Shown here piece by piece: positions 59,301-64,000 of a stretch of DNA of 64,000 bases. The translations under genes and the position numbers were made by a program. The stretch is from Amyelois transitella (Eukaryota; Arthropoda; Insecta; Lepidoptera; Pyralidae). Under the pieces are notes generated by a model. It had not been told where the DNA came from. It did not search any database and worked only from the letters and a program-made list of their open reading frames with translations. Location: positions 10,081,001-10,145,000 of the forward strand of contig NC_083521.1 of NCBI RefSeq assembly GCF_032362555.1. Direction: 5' to 3'. Numbering within the stretch: the first letter of the stretch is position 1; every line of letters starts with the position of its first letter.

Positions 59301-62300
59301 AATTCAAATTCAAATTCAAAATTTTTATTCATTTTTATAGGATACTTCCTATCGCTTAATAATTGTCAAAACTTTTAGTTTCACAACATTGATTGACGTC
59401 AAATAATTCACAGAGACTACTTGTGCAAGAGCTAAATCTTGTCGCCGGAGTTAAGTGGAGTGAACTGTACTCGTTTCTTTTCTCTGTTAATTTTTTTTTT
59501 GTTGGTATGTTGTAATGTTTACTTTTTGCTTTATTTGATCGAAAAATTGTGTTCTTGATCTTTTTTAATTAAACATTTATTTTTTATATTCACGTTTCTA
59601 CCTTATTATACGTTATTAAATTGAATCCTTATTATATTGAAATCGATCAAAATTTTGCTTAAAAATTATGTTTGCTGTATGAGGTTTTTAATAATTACTT
59701 TATTGGTATTAATTATTTATTTAAAGGGAAATATACAAGTTAATATTCTGTGAAATGTGTCTCCGAGGATGTTGAGTCAGTGGTTTTATTTTATTAATTT
59801 TTTAAACAGCTACAAAGTCTATGTTGTAGTAAGGAATAAAAACATCATTATATGTATGTTGTATAAACTTGATTAGACAAACAATGTTGACACAATAGAC
59901 AGACTTAATGATAAATGCATTATCTGACAACATTTATTATGCTCCAATTCGTAGAAACTATGATTACGCTATTTAGAATCTTCGCTGTTATTGGCTGAAG
60001 GCGTAGCATGCGCAGCTCTGATTGGCTGATGGCGTTTGACGTAAACATGTCAGCATAGAGACTATAAATTTGGGAGTTGTAACAATACTTTGTTTGTAGA
60101 CGGTGCTGTCAGAGATGCAGACGTGCCGCCTGCAGTGGCAGCAGCCGAACTGTCCTCCTCCCACGGACCTGCTGCCTGCGCTTCTGGACCTGCACAAACG
60201 GACATTCACGTAAGTTATATCTATATTTTTCTTTATTAGATAGTAGATATCGGTCGTCCGAGACTTCGTCCGTTTTTTGTTTATAATATGGCGATGTATG
60301 TTGTATTTCTGGTTCAGCTTAAGTCCGCTTCTCCTTGGCGAGTCGTTTATGTCATGATGGAAGAACTTATCGCAATGATTCTTATTCAATTTACATACAT
60401 AATCACGTCTATATCCCTTGCGGGGACGACAGAGTCAACAGCCTTAAATACTGATAGGCCACGTTCAGTTGTTTGGCTTACTGATAGAATTTAGATTTAT
60501 ATAAAGTGACAGGTTGCTAGCCCGTCGCCTACAGAAAGAATCACAAGTTTATAAGCCTATCCCTAACGCCGCCTTTTACGACATCCATGGCAAAGAGATG
60601 CGAGTGGTCCTATTCTTGTTTTTCTATTGATGCCGGGAACCGCAACTAACTTCAACCTTCAATTAACTTTATTATTAATAAAACCAGGCAATATCTCCCG
60701 GCATGCGCGGACGCGGCCGCGCGCGGCGCGCTGCTGGAGACGGCGCTGCAGCTGAGCGAGCTGCTGCTGGCGGCGGGCGGCGCGCTGCCCGCCGCCCGCC
60801 GCCGCTCCGTGCGCACGCAGCTCATACAGCCGTTCGGTACGTGTGCCCGCCAATAGCAGCGAGGCGTGTGTGGTCATCGGCCAATAGCAGCGAGGCGTGT
60901 GCGGTCATCGCCCAATAGCAGCGAGGCGTGTGCGCTGTGCACTAGACATACGTGACGCACTTACAAACTTTCGCATTTATAATATTAGTAGGATCACATT
61001 AATCCCGGGTTAAAGAAATCTTTATTCTCATAAGAAAAATATTCACTTACATGAGAACTTAGAATCTAGGCTTAGAATATACAAATGTAGGTATGTCGTT
61101 GCGTGCAAGATGCAGTATAAGTACATTTAAAGGTAAATTGACAAACAAGTTTAGTTTATAATTAATAAAAAAACATGTAGGGTAGTAAGGTAATCATTAC
61201 AACCGGACGGCTCACCAAACACTGGTACTAAGCAGCTAATCACTTCTTAAAGAAGTTCCTATCGAGAAGTTCAAATCCTTACTACGGGTTATACAGAGCG
61301 AACTATTTTTAGAAAGACTCATTTTTAGTTGTATGGCTGAATGATTGAATAAAGTTTTTTTTTAAAACACGTTTATATCTCATGCAGGTGTACAGAGCCT
61401 ACAGTTTTGAAAAGTCCACGTTCAGCTGTTTGACTTAATGAAAGAATTGAGATTCAAACAGTAACAGATTGCTAACCCATCGCCTAAAAGAAGAATCCCA
61501 AGTTTATAAGCCTTTCCCGTAATCGCTTTTACAACATCCATGGGATGCGGATTATTTATACATTTTTTCTTATTTTACTGTGTTTTAAATGTACCAAATA
61601 TTTTTTTTTGTCTTCTGAATGATGAATGAATGTGTCACAGTGGAGGAAGGTCAAGTGGAGCGCGCTGCTGTGTTGGCCGAGAAGTTCAAGGACTTCCCCC
61701 TTCTCATTCAGATGTGCGTCTCCAGCGGCGACGTGGACAGACTGTACGGGTACTTGGACAAGTATAGTAACGAGGTAACACAATAGAATAGGATGTATTT
61801 TTATAATAAATGTATAAATAAAGGTATAATTTTTATAATATAAATAATTTATTTATATTATAACTTTTACTGCTTTCAAAGCGCATGTGTAGAAGAAGCG
61901 GCGGAACAAACTACACTGCATCTTTTTCACCGGACGTCAATTGACAAATATAGATCTCTTAATGAATGTAAAACTTATGATTTCAATACGAATATTTCGT
62001 CAAATAAATAAACATAAAATAAGATATTTACATACATACATATAATCAAGTCTATATCCCTTGCGGGGTAGACAGAGCCTACAGTCTTGTAAAGACTGAT
62101 AGGCCACGTTCAGCTATTTGGCTTTAAGATACGATTGAGATTCATATAGTGACAGGCTGGCAGGCAGACTAGCAATAGCCCATCGCTTAAAAGAAGAATC
62201 CCAAGTTTATAAGCCTACCCCTTAGTCGGTTTTTACGACATCCATGGGAAAGAGATGGAGTGGTCCAATTCTTTTTTGTATTGTGCCACACGGATATTTA

Positions 62301-64000
62301 CACACTGTACAAATTATGTCAAGACCATGTCAAAAATGCACAAGCATTTAAGAGGCCATTATGTCAAGCTCGGGCCACACATATTACACATATTACCCCG
62401 CAAGGGATATCGACGTGATTATATGTATGTATGTATGTTTGTATTTAAACAGGGTATATGCGAGACTGCGTTCGCGTGGTTGTGCTCGCATTCTGGGAAG
62501 CATCGCGCGTTGCTGCTGCGCTGTCTCGGCCGGCGGTACCCTGATAGATTGGTAAATGTATTCACTATTGTCATTTATTTATTTACTAGAGGCCGCCCGC
62601 GACTTTCTCCGCGTGGAACTCCGGGATAAAATGTAGCCTATATGTGTTATTCTGGGCCTTCAGCTACCAATAGCTATAAGCTAATAGCTACCAATGCCGA
62701 ATTTCATCGTAATCGGTGCAGTAGTTTTTGCGTAAAGGGTAACAAACATCCATACTGACATACTCACAAACTTTCGCATTTATAATATTAATAGGATTTA
62801 CTAGCTGTCCCGGCAAACATTGTTTTGCCATATAAATAATTTTTAAGTGATTTCTAGTTAAAAAAAAGTTAAGGGCGGACAACCCAAGGGGTATGAAAAA
62901 TAGATGTGGGCCGATTCTCAGACCTACTCAATATGCTCACAAAATTTCATAAGAATCGGTCAAGCCGCTTAGGAGGAGAACATTGTGACACGAGAATTTT
63001 AATTATAAAGTAAATAATTTTATTGCACAAAATAGCGTCGGTGGTCGAATTGGTAAGGTGCGTTTAGAATGCGTGATGCGCAGAATGTTACAAATTCGAA
63101 TCCAATCTCGACCTTGTACCAATGACTATTTTAGAAGTAATTTTTTTACTTATTTTTAAGTTTTTATTTCTCAATATGTTAAAAATACTATGTAGTTTAC
63201 ACAGTGAGAATTGTATGTGCTTAAATATACCCTAAACTATACTATAAAATAATGGTTTTATTCGACAGGTAGCGTGGCTGTCGTCAGTGCCGCAACCACC
63301 GCGGCCCGCTCTTCTAGCGTTGCAACAGCTATCTTCCGGTAGACACCGACTAGCGGCCGTGGCTTACACTGCCCTGGCCGAACAGGAGACGGACTCTGTC
63401 AACAGGATGACGGTATTGGACCAGTTTTAAATATCATCACGTTTTTATCCTTTACGGGGTTACAGAGCCAACAGTTTTGAAAAGACTGATAGGCCACATT
63501 TAGCTATTTAGTTTGATGATAGAATTGAGATTCAAATAGTGAAAGGTTGCTAGCCCATCGCCTAAAAGAAGAATCCCAAGTTTATAAGAATATACCTTAG
63601 TCGCCGTTTATGACATCCATGGGAAAGACATGAAGTGATCCTACTCTTGCCGGGTAATTTTTACTCTTATATATTCTTACTATTGGTACCGGGAACCACA
63701 TAAAGTATAAAATTGATAACTTATTTGGAAGAAACATTTAACCTAGAGTCATTATGGTATTAAACAGTTAAACGTAGCCTTTCAGTCTTTTCGAAACTGG
63801 CTCTATCTACCTCGCAAGGGATATAGACGTTACTAATGTATATGTCGATTGAGTGGTATCAGGGCTTCCCAATTCACATCAGTATAATTTAAATTTATTT
63901 TCAGACAATGGCATCCCTAGGTAAACTCTGCCTGATCGCGTCAGACGACGACGAACCTACTGACCTTTGGAATAAGATAGAGAACCGTCTGGCGCTGAGC
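47333..64000 (+). CDS. Nup133: NUP133 nucleoporin, 19 exons, 3' end off the window
   Basis: Exons: 47333-47436, 47508-47626, 47697-47914, 48633-48828, 49286-49401, 49994-50162, 50764-50880, 54959-55123, 56196-56413, 56770-56978, 57303-57466, 57948-58078, 59081-59239, 60100-60209, 60688-60836, 61641-61774, 62453-62551, 63269-63412, 63905-64000+. Phases agree throughout, giving 939 aa in the window against about 1156 in human, so about 200 C-terminal residues are missing. Nup133 is a scaffold subunit of the Y-shaped (Nup107-160) complex of the nuclear pore. The N-terminal half is beta-propeller-like: 'CSVETYGMPLPVMVTETL', 'ACGWCWLVAGRRILAW', 'WLGGIGRRVSLLFFGSMP'. From about exon 10 on it is helical, for example 'RAAVLAEKFKDFPLLIQMC', matching the Nup133 helical stack. 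The last visible exon is in frame to the window edge. The seventh intron holds a full-length LINE. Confidence 0.95.
50285..50712 (-). mobile_element. Helitron-like repeat interrupted by a LINE tail
   Basis: Terminal 'aactagttgtgcctgcga' at the left and 'cagctttataatattagtat' at the right. The interior is split at 50526-50682 by the short LINE insertion with its own 9-bp duplication. Confidence 0.8.
50526..50682 (-). mobile_element. Short 5'-truncated LINE tail inside a Helitron-like repeat
   Basis: The 157-bp fragment matches the 3' end of the LINE at 51064-54494 on the opposite strand and ends in the (CATA)n tail. It is flanked by the 9-bp duplication aaactcttc (50517-50525 and 50683-50691). 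The Helitron-like repeat sequence continues on both sides. Confidence 0.88.
51064..54494 (+). mobile_element. Full-length RTE-like LINE
   Basis: About 3.4 kb. The 5' end begins with 'gccgtgtggttcccggcacc', the same head found on the abundant SINE-like repeat of this window. A 290-bp 5' UTR precedes the ORF. The stop codon (54462-54464) lies almost at the 3' end and is followed only by a (TATG)n-like tail. A 9-bp match, ttaaaaccg, flanks the element (about 51046 and 54495) and may be the target-site duplication, but a second SINE-like head directly follows, so this is tentative. Confidence 0.85.
51354..54464 (+). CDS. LINE ORF: APE endonuclease plus reverse transcriptase, 1036 aa, unbroken
   Basis: The single ORF has no stop or frameshift. 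An N-terminal APE-type endonuclease carries the catalytic Asn ('ATMNVRG', N40), Glu ('VNETK', E68), 'MLGDFNGW', 'IDFVIVD' and 'SDHLLV'. A central reverse transcriptase includes 'NYRGISLLSVVGKLYAKVL', 'FVDLEKAYDRVER' (from about residue 661), 'GVRQGC' and the catalytic YADD (761-764). The C-terminal part contains '[10 protein letters not shown]'-type sequence typical of RTE-like insect elements. It lies in the sense direction inside the intron between NUP133 exons 7 and 8. There is no gag-like ORF1, which fits the RTE group. The first ATG in frame was chosen; the catalytic Asn is only 40 residues in, so a much later start is unlikely. The RTE assignment is by motif resemblance, not by phylogeny. 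Confidence 0.93.
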   Translation: MDANFLKEHLNGGDGVRTPSRLVPGGSGMRSAESRFATMNVRGGMKDKIEEVCQMMDERRLDVLCVNETKRKGCDATQHGPYTAYWSGISSTSRGCQGVGLILSARMAECVNEYECVSPRLLWIRLKVGITRIFVLGVYAPWDVGSRGTTSAKSENEKFWNSVREVLKVTKPNEKIIMLGDFNGWVGVKRDGYEKVLGAFGDEKVNDNGRSVLEICLEWDLFVSNSMFQHKEIHTYTRVEGILKSMIDFVIVDERLKNKVLDTRAYRGAGIDSDHLLVISRIRGIFNRWRHRVREQTSALERVKVENLQDMDVGKKYINRLKDEFEDLEEMSDIEDGWKEFKERIVKVAVEVCGVSRRRKGKNHKNAWMSKDVQELVRLKKKAWLDLLAAKANLRMQEVIDEDVIEARKEYKKMKDLVKKAVIRKKEEYKEDFDKRLSEDFQSNLKVFWKSVRSARGNTITRELTRIRCQDGSVVKGEECVLKIWKDYFESLFEKKEGNKKDFCYSEEKENEMEGEIEMFEIVEALKSMKAGKAAGCDRVSVEMLKAGKGVVASQLYCLFNLCWRSGRVPKDWCKAVIVPLYKGKGSQLDCKNYRGISLLSVVGKLYAKVLINRVRNETDDKIWDAQAGFRKGMGCTDQVFSLRCIAEKFLAKSQKVYCTFVDLEKAYDRVERNELWSALSMHGVSSLLIRALKSLYEDSSACVRINGAHTEWFKIEKGVRQGCVASPWLFNLFMDSCLTDLKESKSGLRMNELLVKCLLYADDQVILASSAEELQEMVNCMHEALKEKGMKVNVSKTKTLVFEMEKEMTACNILIGGERVEQVKEFVYLGSKFTSDGKYDSDIERRVNAGNMVNGALHAFMSSQKLSKKARLAVHRGVLVPTLMYGSESWVWQKKHESRINAVEMRALRSMMGVKLSDRIRNSVIRECCDVKEDVVTGIEKGMLRWFGHVERMNESRLTKQIYKESVEGRVGVGRPRRTYLDQIKDVLVKGQVKSTRNRRACMKRVMNVDEAKEVCKDRGKWKEVVSAYPSGKEA
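56441..56478 (+). repeat. Partial duplicate of NUP133 exon 9 segment in the following intron
   Basis: About 35 bp ('cacggcgtgctggcgctcgt' onward) repeat exon 9 bases starting at 56303 with one mismatch, at an offset of 140 bp, 30 bp past the donor at 56414. The implied unit is 112 nt of exon plus 27 nt of intron, then a truncated second copy. Confidence 0.85.
57113..57275 (-). mobile_element. LINE 3'-end fragment
   Basis: Matches the last roughly 160 bp of the LINE in reverse orientation, with several substitutions and a small deletion. It lies in the NUP133 intron before exon 11. Other short remnants of the same 3' end are at about 2765-2825, 6527-6580, 11718-11772 and 12850-12978 (+), and 16705-16790, 38848-38950 and 49460-49510 (-). 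Confidence 0.75.
58825..59035. repeat. AT-rich dispersed repeat with 'ttactgccgcttcc' core
   Basis: The core and surrounding 'taataattgtc' and 'ttcttcaacaacgtcaactt' recur at 23930-24140, 55180-55400, 59240-59420 and 61840-61930. The copy at 59240 carries a (TTCAAA)n-like tract at 59258-59330. The family is not recognised. Confidence 0.65.
60850..60935. repeat. 31-bp tandem repeat, 3 copies, beside a NUP133 splice donor
   Basis: The unit starts 'ccaatagcagcgaggcgtgt' and recurs at 60850, 60881 and 60912. It begins 13 bp past the exon 15 donor. The 'ggccaatagcagcga' core also occurs at about 20617. Confidence 0.8.
62588..63012 (-). mobile_element. Two adjoining reverse Helitron-like repeats
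   Basis: 62588-62796 is the type seen at 13838. 62799-63012 is a different type ('ctagctgtcccggcaaacat' end) also present in forward orientation at about 48000-48192. Both lie in the NUP133 intron after exon 17. Confidence 0.65.

Overview
This is nuclear DNA from an insect, very probably a moth or butterfly. Genes are split by many short introns, and the AT-rich non-coding DNA is packed with repeats of lepidopteran type: short Helitron-like repeats ending in CTAGT after a 'GAAGTCGCGGGC' hairpin, tRNA-like SINEs, and a SINE-like repeat ending in (TATG)n. The species cannot be named from sequence alone.

Layout. 1-4173 is intergenic and repeat-rich. 4174-8134 (-) is a four-exon phytanoyl-CoA-dioxygenase-like gene. 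9202-13021 (-) and 16435-20492 (+) are two head-to-head five-exon paralogues encoding small secreted proteins with a GYEPYWK motif and a divergent Kazal domain; a nested hAT transposon sits between them. 21540-46301 (-) is a complete 22-exon SMC2 gene (condensin ATPase, 1173 aa by my splicing, against 1197 in human). 47333-64000 (+) is NUP133, head-to-head with SMC2, with 19 exons visible before the window ends. An apparently intact RTE-like LINE (51354-54464, 1036 aa) lies in a NUP133 intron.

Most unusual signal. Several exons have had their 3' end, the splice donor and the first 20-45 intron bases tandemly duplicated into the downstream intron, with a period of about 140-157 bp. In SMC2 exon 7 this makes about 18 near-identical 146-bp units (39655-42279). 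In SMC2 exon 13 it makes about 9 units of 157 bp (29200-30639). Decayed copies follow SMC2 exon 10 (period about 144) and exon 15 (about 145), and a partial copy follows NUP133 exon 9 (140). In most cases the duplicated exon part is about 112-129 nt. The copy nearest the intact exon always keeps a full reading frame, so the normal protein is predicted to survive.

The genes do not form an operon. SMC2 acts in mitotic chromosome condensation and NUP133 in the nuclear pore Y-complex; they share a 1-kb intergenic region that may act as a bidirectional promoter. Exon boundaries were derived by hand from GT/AG sites, phase consistency and family similarity; no transcript evidence was available.
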